A stretch of DNA of 64,000 bases from Lactarius indigo (Eukaryota > Basidiomycota > Agaricomycetes > Russulales > Russulaceae): contig JAFKAC010000011.1 in assembly GCA_025766275.1 (NCBI GenBank), positions 372,001-436,000 of the forward strand, given 5' to 3'. Below, in pieces: positions 23,768-35,272 of this stretch. The stretch's first letter is position 1, and each line of letters starts with the position of its first letter. The notes under the pieces were generated by a model. The model saw nothing but the letters and a program-made list of their open reading frames with translations, had not been told where the DNA came from and ran no database searches. The translations under genes were made by a program, and so were the position numbers.

Positions 23768-26412
23768 CACACAGCATTCCTGCCTATTACGTCTTCGAGC
23801 AGGATCCCAGTGGCGCTCAGTCGACCTTTGAGTACTGATTTTGTTGCTTCCTACATCCCGTACTTTGTATACTACATATCTCTTGAAGTGAGTTCCTTAG
23901 AAAGCTGGATTTACGGTGCCATGTAATCGATATTTATTCTTGTATCGTAGATATTGTAACACCTTTATTAAGTTAGGCCATCCTAGCACGCGTTCATTCA
24001 GACTGCTGTATTTTATCTGGAAATTCTGCAGTGACTTACTGAGAAAAAGAACCATGGCGTCACACAGTGCGGGTTAGAGCTTAGGGATGACAAGGAGTTA
24101 CTTGCAGTGATAGCTTGACTGTATGTATCCGAGTACTCTAAATGCTACTTTCGTAGTGTGAACATCAGTAACTCAGGACCCTGTACAGTGTGCCCCCGTT
24201 GAAATTTGAAAGAGGGGACGGTTGTACGAACGGGGAAAATATTCCCACACCCAGCGCTCAACGGACGAGCTCAGGCTCTTCAAGCATTCTTGCAACCTCG
24301 ACAACTACACAGCGCTGGCCAGAGTCCACCGGTACACTACGCTTCCACACAGCTGCAGCCGACTAGCTACTGCCAGGCGCTCTCTTTGGCACCATCGTGC
24401 TCGCTGTCTTCTCCCTGTCGTGGAGCGTGCGATATGGTGGACAACCCCGACGACGTGGCGACGGGGATGTAGCCGATGCAACCGGCGGTGGTGAAACTCT
24501 AGCTACGTGGGACCCCCAACCCTGACCATGGCCCACGACGAATGGCGACACAATGACACAACAGTGTGCACGACGACGACGACGCAACTAAGCGCGACAC
24601 GACAACGACTTCGCTGCGCGCAACCTCAGGTGGCCCCAATCCAACGTGAGCTGCCTGCAAACACAATTACGACAACGACGCAGCCATGCAGCCGATCCAT
24701 CACTACCTCTCCACCGGTGCTCCCCCGGTAACACGACCCCAACCACGACGAGGTGGACACACGACCGCGACGCGAGCTAGCTATGCATCCTCTACGACGA
24801 CGATGGACCCGTATGTGGACCACGACCTCAATGACTGTCCCAGAATCGGTGCTAGTGGGCAATGCGCAGTGGATGACCGACATGTGACGCGTGGTGTCTA
24901 ACTGGTGGAATGCAAGAGAAGACGAGACAGCGGTCGAACGAGGACCTTTTTTTTTCCCCGTTGAGTGACTCTCCTTTCCCCTGTCATGTCTTCTCTTCGG
25001 CGTTCAGATCTTCAGACTCTACAGATTCTACTTGCACTGTCCTGACCTTCATTCTCGAAGAATACCGGGTCTAGTATGACAACAAGGGGCTCCTGACTGA
25101 AGACCTTTCTGATGACACTGCGCGACATCATTGACCCGAACCGCTCAAGGCTGCGCGCAGCTGACCTGCGATATTACCTCGACGAAGTCTTATTTACCAT
25201 GCTAGAGTACGCGCCACATCCCTTAGGACGGCGATACGTTACAGTTTGTCTCCATGTTGTACATCAAAAGGGTGAAGACGTGCTAGTCAATGCTGCGAGA
25301 GCGTGGCTTGACTGGACGAATCGACTTGACGGACACTAGGATCGACTGTCAACTCTCCCATGAATGCCATCTACATGACGGTAGACGATTGTGGCGCCTT
25401 CAAGCGTTTCGACTTTTATCTAGACAAGGAGGTGGTCAGTCGCTTTCGCGGTGACTTTTTTCTGTTGGGCTTGGGACTCATACTACTTAGTACCCGGATA
25501 ATCCCAACAAGTACAAAGCACTTCTTTTGAGCCGACGGATCGAGTGAAGCGGACGTCGGGTTTCGAGCTGGAAGAATCGTCTGCTGAGCCCCGAATCCGG
25601 ATTACCTCAAAGTACACACTGCCTTTGCTAAAGTTCTGAATCCTTGCGGGGTCCGTTGATTACTTAGGGTCCATCAAAGGTGATGCCTGAAAAGGATGTG
25701 GCAATACATCTGAACTGGTGGAACGGAATTCGCGTCGTACCTTCTTTCCAAACTAGCAATCACACTATATTAGTGTATTAGTATCAGCACGAATAATAAC
25801 TCTTTTCCTGTCAACGATCTTGGGGGTCAAAAGAAAAGAGGAGTCGTTGCTGGTCATGAAGCCATCCCGGGCCCTCGTGCTGCCTTTGCTCATGGCACCA
25901 ACAACTCATACTGACTCATACTAGGCCCACTCGTCCCTCGCAGAGCCACAGACTCTCGCGTTCACGACGGAACTAGCATGAAAAGCAGGTGCACACATAA
26001 TCGAGGGCTCGTGGGACGATCCAACGTACGGGCCGCGGGAGCGTCGGCGAGAAGAAGCGTGATCTCAGTCGCGGGGCTTCGTCGCGCGATCTGGCGCGTA
26101 CACCCATTTCCGATGGTAAAGTGCCCATCCCCAAGATCCGACGAGAACAGAACGCGGCTGCTCCCATTCACGGCTTGGTAACGACACCTTGCTCCAGTAT
26201 ACAGCACGCTCATCTCCCAACTGGTGCCATTGGGCCAGATAGTCCGATTGTGCTATACGATACAAGTACTCTGGCAAGTGATGCGCTGCGAGGCTGGGCG
26301 GCCCAAATGTGGCATAGATGTCCGGCGTCCTGCTGCACACTGCAAGCCTCATACGACACATGGGAGAGATCAGCAAAGATGCATTCCTATTCGTGAGAAT
26401 GGCTTCCGCAGA
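23768..26412. other. Gene-poor stretch with a CGA/ACC-rich low-complexity segment
   Basis: About 2.6 kb without a convincing gene. Between about 24500 and 24900 the sequence is biased to CGACGA and ACAACGAC-like runs, giving Thr- or Arg-rich nonsense frames on both strands. A small frame at 25112-25339 looks more protein-like and is listed separately. The last 450 bases precede the YIF1 stop. No terminal repeats, target-site duplications or transposase/reverse-transcriptase motifs were recognised, but an eroded element is possible. Confidence 0.4.
25112..25339 (+). CDS. Small hypothetical protein or gene relic
   Basis: A 75-codon ATG frame (MTLRDIIDPNRSRLRAADLR ...) with helical character, including YYLDEVLFTMLEYAPHPLGR and ARAWLDWTNRL. 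Its rhythm recalls the helical leader found before the HNH nuclease domain in some agaricomycete proteins, but no HNH motif follows and stops occur in all frames downstream. This is a weak impression, so it may be a relic or chance. Confidence 0.2.
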   Translation: MTLRDIIDPNRSRLRAADLRYYLDEVLFTMLEYAPHPLGRRYVTVCLHVVHQKGEDVLVNAARAWLDWTNRLDGH

Positions 26413-27647
26413 CTATACGCGGACCAATACACCCATGAATAAGATCTGTACGACAGCAACGAGAAATAGGAATGTGATACGCCGGGATCGTTGTGCATGA
26501 GAGACAGTGCCAACGGCCCCTGGGGTTGCGCCGGCGTCGGGTAAAACGACAGAGCGCAACGAACGGAGCTGCGAAAGGGGTTAAGAGAGTATAAGCTCGA
26601 GCGGATCTGGTACGTACAAGAAAGAATGCGTTCGCTAGGAACGTGTAGATAAACGCGACAGAGTATAGTGTGCGTGATAACCCAACAAGTCCGATCAGGA
26701 GTGTTGCGATCACTCTGAAAATACTGAGTTCGAGCACAAAGTCGTTAAGATGAACTACGCACCCAACGAATTTGTAGCCACCATACGCAAGGAGATCGAC
26801 GATGGGGCTTGAGCCTTGTACTCCAAGAAGGTAGCAGCCACCCTTTACGAATAGGAAGTCAAGTAGGAGGACGACGATTGCCTTTGTCGCGACGAGGCCA
26901 AATATTTCTGGGTGAAAGCGGGATTGCAAACCTGACTGTAGGGCAGCTAGGAGTATATAGGTCACAAACGCCATGGCTAGGAGTGACGCAACAGATGTGA
27001 GCAAGCTGGAGAGTTAACGGAAGGGAGAAGGGTACCGGGTATATAAAGGTCTGGTGCATTAAGATCGTCTCTCGGGGGTTGAAATTCGCTGATTCCTGTT
27101 TCGGAACGACGCAATTTGCGCGTCCATGGTTTATGCCGCCAGGGAAATACAACGAGGCGTAATTTGCGGATGACGTATGAATTTGAGACATTGAAATGAT
27201 GTTTCAGATGAGTGACGGGTATAAGCCCGCCAAGCTGAAAAGAAATAAAATAAAATGAGGTCGTTAAACCTGGGCAGAGAAAAGGGAACGCACGTTGCGC
27301 TGAACGTAGCTCTGTCCGGCGGCAACCGCATTTTGACCAAGTTGCATGCCAAATTGAGCGGTTGCGCCGTCTATTCCCCAAGCAGAGAAGTCAGGTACAG
27401 CGTTGGGGTGAACCGCTTGGTTCTGTATAGGCGCGAGATGTGGAGGTTGGTGGGGGAATTGAGGGTAGGCAGTGGCGTGAGGAAAGTGTTGAGGAGGCTG
27501 GGGAGCGGGCGGAGAAGAGGCATAACGTTGGTAACCTTGGGGTGAGGCGGGTGTTGATGGGGGTTCGGGTATAAAAGCGGGGTGAGTTGGAACTGGGTGT
27601 TGGAGCGGGGGCGGCGAACGTGAGCTGTAATAGTTGTTGGTGGCCAT
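26413..27647 (-). CDS. YIF1: Yif1/Hrf1 family Golgi-ER membrane protein
   Basis: ATG at 27647 (MATNNYYSSRSPPP). A Pro/Gln-rich cytosolic leader of about 75 residues precedes the Hrf1 domain: FSAWGIDGATAQFGMQLGQN, then after an intron FNVSNSYVIRKLRLVVFPWR, EFQPPRDDLNAPDLYIP, and membrane helices MAFVTYILLAALQSGLQSRF, FGLVATKAIVVLLLDFLFVK, VDLLAYGGYKFVG, LLIGLVGLSRTLY and the final RRITFLFLVAVVQILFMGVL. The last exon starts after a GTACGT...TTCGCAG intron and ends at 26413-26415. Yif1 with Yip1 and Yos1 acts on COPII vesicles in ER-to-Golgi transport. Length and topology are normal. Confidence 0.95.
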
Positions 27648-27773
27648 TGGGCTGCGTATATGCGCGTGAACTGCGGGCAGAGTGACCAACACTCGATACA
27701 AATACTCACAAATTGAAAAAAAAACTAAAAAGGGAAAGTCGCGCGAATTGTCGCGTCTCAACCCGAACCAACC
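27648..27773. promoter_or_regulatory. Divergent promoter between YIF1 and the sphingolipid methyltransferase
   Basis: Only about 126 bases separate the two start codons, so both genes must be driven from this short region or from within each other's leader. It contains an A-rich run around 27715-27730. Confidence 0.45.
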
Positions 27774-29534
27774 ATGTCGGGCTCACCACGTCTCACGAAT
27801 GTTCCCAACTTCAAAAACCCCCCTGTAATAGGTCTCGCAGAGGGAAACGGTTCCTTCTCGAACTATGTCCTCGCTACCCTCGTCATCGGTCTGCCCTGGT
27901 TACTCAAACGCCTGCTTCCTGTCAGTTAACCAAGGCGGGTTCAAAACATACCTCTTCCTCGCTGCCATCCTCGGCGTGCCCATCACTGTTGCATATTGGA
28001 CTCTTATGAGTACGTTTGGGCCCCGCAAAAATGAAAAGGTCGCATTACCGGGCAAAGACATCGAGGAGTACATCACGATCAATGATCCTGAACTCAAGGC
28101 TCGTTATCACCACAAGGAGAAGATACCTATGCAGACTTTTCACGACGCTTACTTTGAAGGCAAAATTGATTTTAATGGTTCGGCTTCTATCCTGCCTTTT
28201 GTACCTCATCCAACATGACGTGTCGTGCCATAGGGGATGTCCTTGAAACGTTGGAGGCCCGTCACGACTGGTCAAAGATGGTTTTCACACCAGAATTATT
28301 CAAATTCGTCTTTACTCAAATGATTCCGGAAATCATTGTCCACTCTCAGAGCCAGGACGAGGAACAAGTCCGTGATCACTACGATCGTAAGCTTCTTCAT
28401 TTACCTCCCCTGGCCACCACGCTTATTGGTGTGTTCACAGGTGGCGACGACTTTTACGAGTGGTTGGTACCGCTTCTTGATACCTCTACTGTTTCTCTAA
28501 GCTACACTCTTGGTCAGGTTCTTAGGTCCACGCATGATTTACACGTCTGGCATTATGACTTCTCTTACCGAACCGCAAACTTTGGAGCAGCTCCAGGACA
28601 ATAAGCTCACTATCGTTTGCGAGAAGCTTGACCTCCAACCCACTGACCATCTTCTCGACATCGGATGCGGCTGGGGCACCCTCGCAGCATTCGCACACAA
28701 AAACTATGGTTGTGAGGTGACTGGTATCACGCTTGGAAAAAATCAGACAAAGTTCGGAAATGAGCGCATTTTGTCTAACGGTGGTGACTCGGAACGGGCG
28801 CGAATCCTTTGTCTTGACTATCGTGACATCCCTGGAGGTCCTGGCCATTACACTAAGATTGTCAGTCTAGAAATGGCCTGAGGTTTGTTATCACTTATGC
28901 TGCCTTAATTATTAGCTTACACTCTTGTAGCACGTTGGTGTTCGTCGCTATGCTACCTTCCTCAGCCAGGTGTACGATCTGCTCGACGATGATGGCGTCT
29001 TTGTCTTTCAAGTGGCTGGTCTACGACCTGCATGGCAATATGAGGATTTGATTTGGTAAGTCTCACCACTAATATGTGTCGGGTTTGTTCCTTACTTGTG
29101 CAGGGGTCTGTTCATGAACAAGTATATCTTCCCCGGTGCCGACGCCAGTGCCTCGCTAGGGTGGGTGGTGAAGCACCTTGAAGCAGCCGGTTTCGAAGTG
29201 AAGAATGTGGACGTCCTTGGCGCGCACTATTCGGCTACAATCTTTCACTGGTATAACAACTGGCTCTCTAATCGCGAGAAGGTAGTTGAGAAGTATGGCG
29301 AGCGGTGGTACCGAATCTGGGTCTTCTTCCTCGCCTGGTCGGTCCTCATTGCCCGCCACGGTGGCTCGTCCGTCTTCCAATTCACGTTGCACAAGAACCT
29401 CAATGCTTATCGTCGCATCCTTGGCCTGTCAAACCACGCATCAATCCATGTGACACCTAGGAAGACGCTTGAGTAAGTAGTGTTCAATACTGCCAACGAA
29501 TTTATCTTAATTATCTTTCAGGCCAGTCCTATAA
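27774..29534 (+). CDS. Sphingolipid C9-methyltransferase (cyclopropane-fatty-acid-synthase-like)
   Basis: ATG at 27774 (MSGSPRLTNVPNFKNPPV). Two N-terminal membrane segments (VLATLVIGLPWLLKRLLP; TYLFLAAILGVPITVAYWTL) precede a conserved region WSKMVFTPELFKFVF and the SAM-dependent methyltransferase core: FLGPRMIYTSGIMTS, the glycine loop LLDIGCGWGTLAAFA, GITLGKNQ, LDYRDIPGGPGHYTKIVSLE joined to MAEHVGVRRY, then FVFQVAGLRPAWQYEDLIWG. The last coding exon is CCAGTCCTA plus stop (29532-29534). In fungi this membrane-bound enzyme adds the C9 methyl branch to the sphingoid base of glucosylceramide in the ER/Golgi, a reaction absent from animals and plants. About 500 residues and complete. It is divergent from YIF1 but no functional link is implied. 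Confidence 0.92.
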
Positions 29535-30379
29535 GCCGGGCGTAGGGCTACTGGTCCGACTGTTAGAATCTTTATATCAGTAGTGTCTATTGGAATGTGT
29601 GGTTCTAGGAGCTCGATTTTGGTATCCTTTCAGATCTTATACCCTACCAATATAGATACTCTTATTTCGGGTGCGAATGCAGTGTCCTTAGCGGAAGCTC
29701 ACGCGCCTAAGTGTACGTTTACATCACATCAAGCGTCACATCAGTCCCAAGTTATGTCCAGGCCAGACCTTGGGTACTTCCACGAGATCAGGTGCATTAA
29801 AAGATATAAGTATTGTTCTCGTGGATTGGGTTTGGGGCGGGAAGGACCTCTAAAACTTAAACAGTAGACATTGTTCAGTGCTTACAAGTCTTTACTTCGA
29901 CGCATCACGACGATTGGTTCTTCCAACCATCACCACCATGATTGTTTTCGTGCTGTGGCACGGTGTCGCGAATCGTTCAGAGGACATGCTTATCACCACC
30001 AGATGCTGCATCTATCCCTCGGTGGAGATGGATAGCTATGCTTCATATTGTACGATTTCTGAGTCAGCTCCAAGCACCCTCCAGGTGGGCAGCGGTGTGG
30101 ATCCGTAATGACGCACTAATTTCTGACCTTCAGCACTCACAAACCCCGGGATGTGGCAGTGATGGTGCCCACTTTGACTCCTGGTATGCCGTGGTACACT
30201 AGTTGTACCCATGTAGTTTCACAGTAAACAATGCATCAACTCGGCGTAGATTAAGGCATAATATGAGAGCTTGTAAGAAGGACCCGTGTTCGAACGCAAC
30301 ATTCAATGCATGCACAAGTAGATTTGCACGAAGAATGGCGAAATATACACATAAAATACGTCCTATCTGGGGGTCCTCA
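29535..30379. other. Intergenic region between convergent genes
   Basis: About 845 bases between the methyltransferase stop and the Sea3 stop. Only short frames without protein character; no repeat or RNA gene recognised. Confidence 0.45.
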
Positions 30380-33300
30380 CTATTCATGGCGGCAGACCCC
30401 TAGAGCTGAGAAGTAGCTCGGCGACGGCACGAACAACCGGTTGTATAAGCCTGCGCTCTGGCGTGACCTCCAACAAGATAGATGGCTAACGTAACGGCAC
30501 CCCAAACAGTGGAAGGAGAGGCCTGGGAAGGAGGTTAGCATCTTGACAAACATTCGTCATTAATTAATTGAAAGGGACATGCCTTTGACAGGAAGGCGGC
30601 ATACGGAACAACAGGGAATTCCGCGACGAGTACCACAGGCAGAGCACGCAGATTGCAAGCGGGAGGTTGTCGGTTCACCGCACTGTGCGCACAGAAATGA
30701 TATGCCTGGCAGGAGGATCCAGATGTTACTTCGAAGGCTCGAAGATGAGAAGTTGGGGAACACGTACCGAGTTGGCTGTGGCCGAGGTTGAAAGATGGAT
30801 CCGAAGGTGGCCTCAAGAAAGGATCGACGGCCTTGAGTAGCTCAATGCGCTTATGCAGCAGTTTCCAGCGAAAGAGGACTTCCTGCATACACGAGAACGT
30901 GCGTCATTAGCTGCTCCGACGACACAAATGAACATAGCTCTGGATTGCTTTCGCTGCTACGGAGTGAGAACCTTTTCTTGGTGTACAGAAAGAATAAAAC
31001 ACTGACAGTTCCTCCATGCAGCTCACGCTGCGAGTCCTTAACCTCGATCGACTTGTGCACGGTAACTTGCTTTGCCTTAGCGACTTGGGAGAAAGTGGGA
31101 CGGGGTCCCTGCACGGCCAGTGGAGAAGCCAATCCGGGGATCCGAGCCGCACCGACATCCGGTAAGCGTAGCGCGGGAGAGCGTCGTTGCGGCGAATCAG
31201 ATTTCGCATGCCATATCCTCGGGGAATCGACATCGCTAAACTTCCTCCTTCGGTTTCCAGGCACGGGGATGCCCGCGGGATCCTCTTCGTGAGTTGGTAA
31301 CTCAGCGTGCCCGTTATCCCTTGCTATGTCGGCACCACTTCCAATCAGCTGGCGCACGTTGCTCGTGCCGAAAAGACTAGACCATGAACCACGGGAGGAC
31401 ATGGAAGAGAGGGAAACCGATGGAAAATTGGCGGCAGGCGACGACGCTGGGTGTCCCCAGGTCGGGGACCGTGGTTGGCTACCCTCTTTCCACGAACGAG
31501 GGGTGAAATACCCATCACTTATTTGTTGCCGAATCATCGGAGGGAGATGGGTTATGTCCTGCGTAGGGCGCTTTTCGCCTAATAGGGGGTTAAGATCGAA
31601 TTGTACAATGCAGAAAGCTTACGTGGTGCTATAGGCACATGCATCTTCAGTAACATAATAGCTAACATAGCCAGCATCTGTATGTTTTTCTCTTGAGCGA
31701 ACTTTCCATACCTGGAAGCGTGCCATGGAAGGTGAGTCCAAATAAGTGAGACGAGACCCTTTTACCGCCTACATTTGTTTAATGAAAGTACACGCAAGTG
31801 CGTTTGCGCCCCACGCTTTTGGGGACAGCTCATTGTACGACGAGAGGAGTAACCCAAGGCTGACGAAAAAGTCCTCGTGGTCTCTGCGATTGTATTTCGC
31901 GCGCTACATCGGCATTTTTATTGCATACCTCGGAGGGTGTGGCGGCATCGAAGACATATTCTGCCGCTAACTCCTCCCCCAAGTCTGTGACAGAAGCCTC
32001 GTCCCGCACAAAGACAGGTCATCGCGTGTGTGGGAAGGAGTGAGTAATTGGCCGGAATGTCATCTAGTTGGCGTGACTGTTCCGAAGGACGCCTTTGCTT
32101 GAGGCGCGAAAACAGCAGCAGGTTTGTCATGATATGTAAAATGTTATCGCCATTTTCTCTGCGTTGAGCGTCGCTACCGGAGATGCGTGAGTCGTGCGAA
32201 GCGCGTGCGAGCCGCCGTACCGCGTCGGAGATGAGAGCAGGTGATTGAAATAGTCTCGGGATAGAGTCCGCTGGGACGGGGCGTGAGGCTGAGGGTGATG
32301 AGGTCAGCTCATGAAGAGGATTGCGGACGATGCGCGGCGGAGCACGGCTAAAACAAACAAGTTGCCCTTTTCCTCGTGAGTTGTTGACGAATCCCCGGTA
32401 AAAGGCTAGGGAGACACACCATTAGGACCAAAGACGCCTTGAGAGGTCACTGGTTCCGCTATGTTCTTGTCGCTGTGTAAAGGTGCGATGATAGCTGCGC
32501 GTTTTGATCGCAGAAGAGACGAAGTCTCCTCATCTGATGAACTATCATAGTCGATGTGAGCGGTTCGCCGTTGTCTTTCGTCCTCGTTTCCGTAAAGAAG
32601 AAAGCGCAAGCACGCCTCTAGACACGGTCGTCGAGTTTCGCGTAGCATCCGTAGGCGCCGTAGCATGAATGCGCGATTGCGAATTGAAATGAGAGGCGAT
32701 CGTTCAAGGTCCACCTGTTGGTGTCCCCCCAGGGTGCGAGATGTGTGGGTAATCTTTAGGGAAGGCGAATGTAACTCGAACGAACACAGAGGATGATTCC
32801 CCCCAAGGTCCATTCAGACCAAGGGTGCAGGTGCGCTTTTTTTCTAAATCATGCTGGGAATCACTCAGCAGTTGTCCGGAGTAACATTTATCAAGCCTAC
32901 CTTTTCGAGCTTAATTCTTGAAGACTCTTGCTGTAATCTGGTTACAACAGACGTGATTCTATATGCACGTAAGCATATAAAAGGTACTACGTTTCCGGTG
33001 ACTGACTCATCTTGCAAACTCTGTCCCTCGCTTTCATCATCCCAACGTCCATGACTGTCGCTTCTCTTGCGGAATACTACGGGTAGAGTAGCCGAGTTCG
33101 CGTCTCGAGACGGTGGCCTGCTGCGACTCCCTATACGGCTGGCACTCCCACTCTCAGCACCACTACCTGTTCCTGAAGAGCCGTCACGGGCTCTCTCTCC
33201 GACTCTAAAGCTGGAAAGCCAGGCGAGAGCGTCCATGCGTGCGGAGCGGTTCCCACGGGTCATGGTCCCTCCTTGCCGAGGGGGAACAGAGATCGCGGTA

Positions 33301-35120
33301 ACCGTGGGGGTCTGTTCTGGCTCCGATTCAGGCAATTGGTGGATTGGTTGAGAAGCATCTCGTGTACCACGCGGAGGGAGAAGGACAGGATTGGGAAGAC
33401 GCCCAGCAAAGTGCATGGCACGGACCTCCGCCAGGATTCCGCGCTGTCCAACGGGGGCGGAGAGAGCTGGCCTAGTGTGGCTTGTTTCGGGTGGTGTGCG
33501 AAACGAGAACCTATTATCACCATAGCCTTGCGAGCGGGGTGGCATATCTTTATCCGGTGGTTGACCTGCCCTCTTATAAAGAGTCGGAAGGGTCCAACCT
33601 AGAAAAGAACAAAAAAAAAAAACGGACCTCCAAGACATCTTGGTCGATCGGCCAAAACCTTAGTGTCTTATCTTTTGACCAAGTGATGAGTTGGAAGTCG
33701 CCCCAATCTAGAAACAGTTGAGGATAGTCGTAGAATATAACGCTGCACCTACCCCGGCCGCCTCTTCTCCATACGAACTCCTTCACAACGTCGGTATGTC
33801 CTTCAAATGCTTCCACAGGAATGGAGGCGTGAGGCGTTTCTGTGTTATGCGTCCATAGTTCCGGGGCTTCACCTCCACGTTGTGGTAGGCTCAGTAAACC
33901 GTCACCAAAAGGGAGGTCCCGTGCCCGCCAAACCGGATACGAGGTGTGGATAGTACTGAATGGTTCACATATTGAACCCCCAGGGAGTGTACTTGCGATA
34001 TCTTCTGAGCGACGGGCCCCTTCCAGCCCTGTAGGGGACGAATCGACGTCCCATAGTTTTATGGTCTTGTCCAGCGAACAAGTCAGTAGTTCTCTGGAGC
34101 TATTATGGGCCCAATCAATGCCGTAGATTTTGGCCGAATGCGCCTTGATATTTTTTACTGGCATAGACCCTTTCTAGGAAACTTAGAGTAACACTGGGAA
34201 AGGAAGTGGGTCGCTTACCCGTCGGTCCCAAATAAGCACCTCGTTTAAGTGGGACGAGGCAAGAATGTTGCCATCTAGACGATTCCACTTAACCTGGGTA
34301 CCACCAGCTGGTCACATGAGATGTCAGACACCGGATGTGATTAAGGACGAGTGCTCATACCATTGAAAGTAGAAAGGCCTCACAGACAATCGCAGTCAGA
34401 CACGATAAAAACCAACGAGGAAACGGATCTACCCATGATTGGTTTTTGTGGCGTCCGCAGATCCCACGCCCATAGCCAGGAGTCGATGCCAGTACTGACA
34501 ACGATGTCCGGATCCAGGGTGTGCCAGTTAATATCCGTTATGGCGCGGTAATGTGAATGAAGCACGTGTTGTATGGCCGACTTTCCAGTAAGGCAAAGAT
34601 TCCAGATGAGGCTAGCGTACGAGACTTAAGACAGTGTTAGCCTGGAAGGAACATGACATGTTTACAGTTTCTCGCTTGATGTCGAAATTATATACTCTGC
34701 ACGAGCAGGATGCGGATTCCATTGTACATCAGCAACGTCCCATGTTCCCCCTTGTGAAAGGAAGCGAGGAACGTCTGACGGTGCTTTGAGGTCTATAATG
34801 AAGAGACCATTGCGCCTTCACACAGCCGAACGGTTAGATTGAGAGGACCAAAAAAATGGGCGAGCGCACGCAGCAAGGACCAGGTCGCGATATGAGGGAC
34901 TGATGCTCATCTACATTTAGGTGAGGGGGGAACAATTTGAGCACGTAGAACGTACGTTCCCAACCGCATCTCCTACAATATCCTTCATGTCAATGATTAG
35001 GCTCTTCTTAATGCCGTCTTCAGGAGAAGATAACGCCTCGATGATGTCCGACGACGCTACATCAGTAGAATCGGATGTGAATGCCGAGAACGAATGGGAA
35101 ACGAGGTGAGGTAGGCTCAT
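30380..35120 (-). CDS. WDR59/Sea3 homologue, GATOR2 (SEA complex) subunit
   Basis: ATG at 35120 (MSLPHLVSHSFSAF). The N-terminal WD40 repeats include HYRAITDINWHTLDPDIVVS, SWLWAWDLR, VKNIKAHSAKIYGIDWAHNS, LLTCSLDKTIKLWDVD, PVWRARDLPFGDGLLSLP and LITWSKDKTLRFWPID. A Ser/Pro-rich linker is followed by an RWD domain (SLQDEITSVVTRLQQES ... RRLRMLRETRRPCLEACLRF), a helical segment with MLAMLAIMLLKMHVP and EVLFRWKLLHKRIELLKAV, and C-terminal zinc-binding ribbons: CARCGEP, CSACGTRRG, CSVCRLPVKGLSFHCLGC and SHLSCW. This order is that of WDR59 in animals and Sea3 in yeast, part of the vacuolar-membrane complex that signals amino-acid sufficiency to TORC1. One intron near the end uses a GC donor, and the final TGCSC motif lies in a different frame, so the exact stop (30380-30402) is uncertain. 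Confidence 0.85.
30523..30582 (-). other. Probable GC-AG intron inside the Sea3 zinc-ribbon region
   Basis: On the coding strand the exon ends GTCAAAG, the intron begins GCATGT, contains GCTAACC (a good branch sequence) 14 bases before its end, and ends CCCAG. Splicing joins CSVCRLPVK to GLSFHCLGC and keeps the RING-like cysteine pattern intact; without splicing the frame meets a stop. Confidence 0.65.
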
Positions 35121-35272
35121 TGAGGATGGTACGAGACATATTCTCGAGACCCGCGACCCGACTGTATGCGCATTACTTGGCGCTGTATTACAGTACTGGT
35201 CCCGTGATAGATACGAGTCATCACGTGTTCAAGCATTGATACAGTGGTGTTAAGTCCAGCCCTGCTAGATTC

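Noticed and set aside
23510..23770. 86-codon minus-strand frame opposite the 3' part of the GTPBP-like locus
   Set aside because: It reads moderately like protein but matches nothing I know, and no start context or neighbouring exon supports it.
24507..24731. Thr-rich frame
   Set aside because: It comes from the biased CGA/ACAAC sequence and similar frames occur on both strands.
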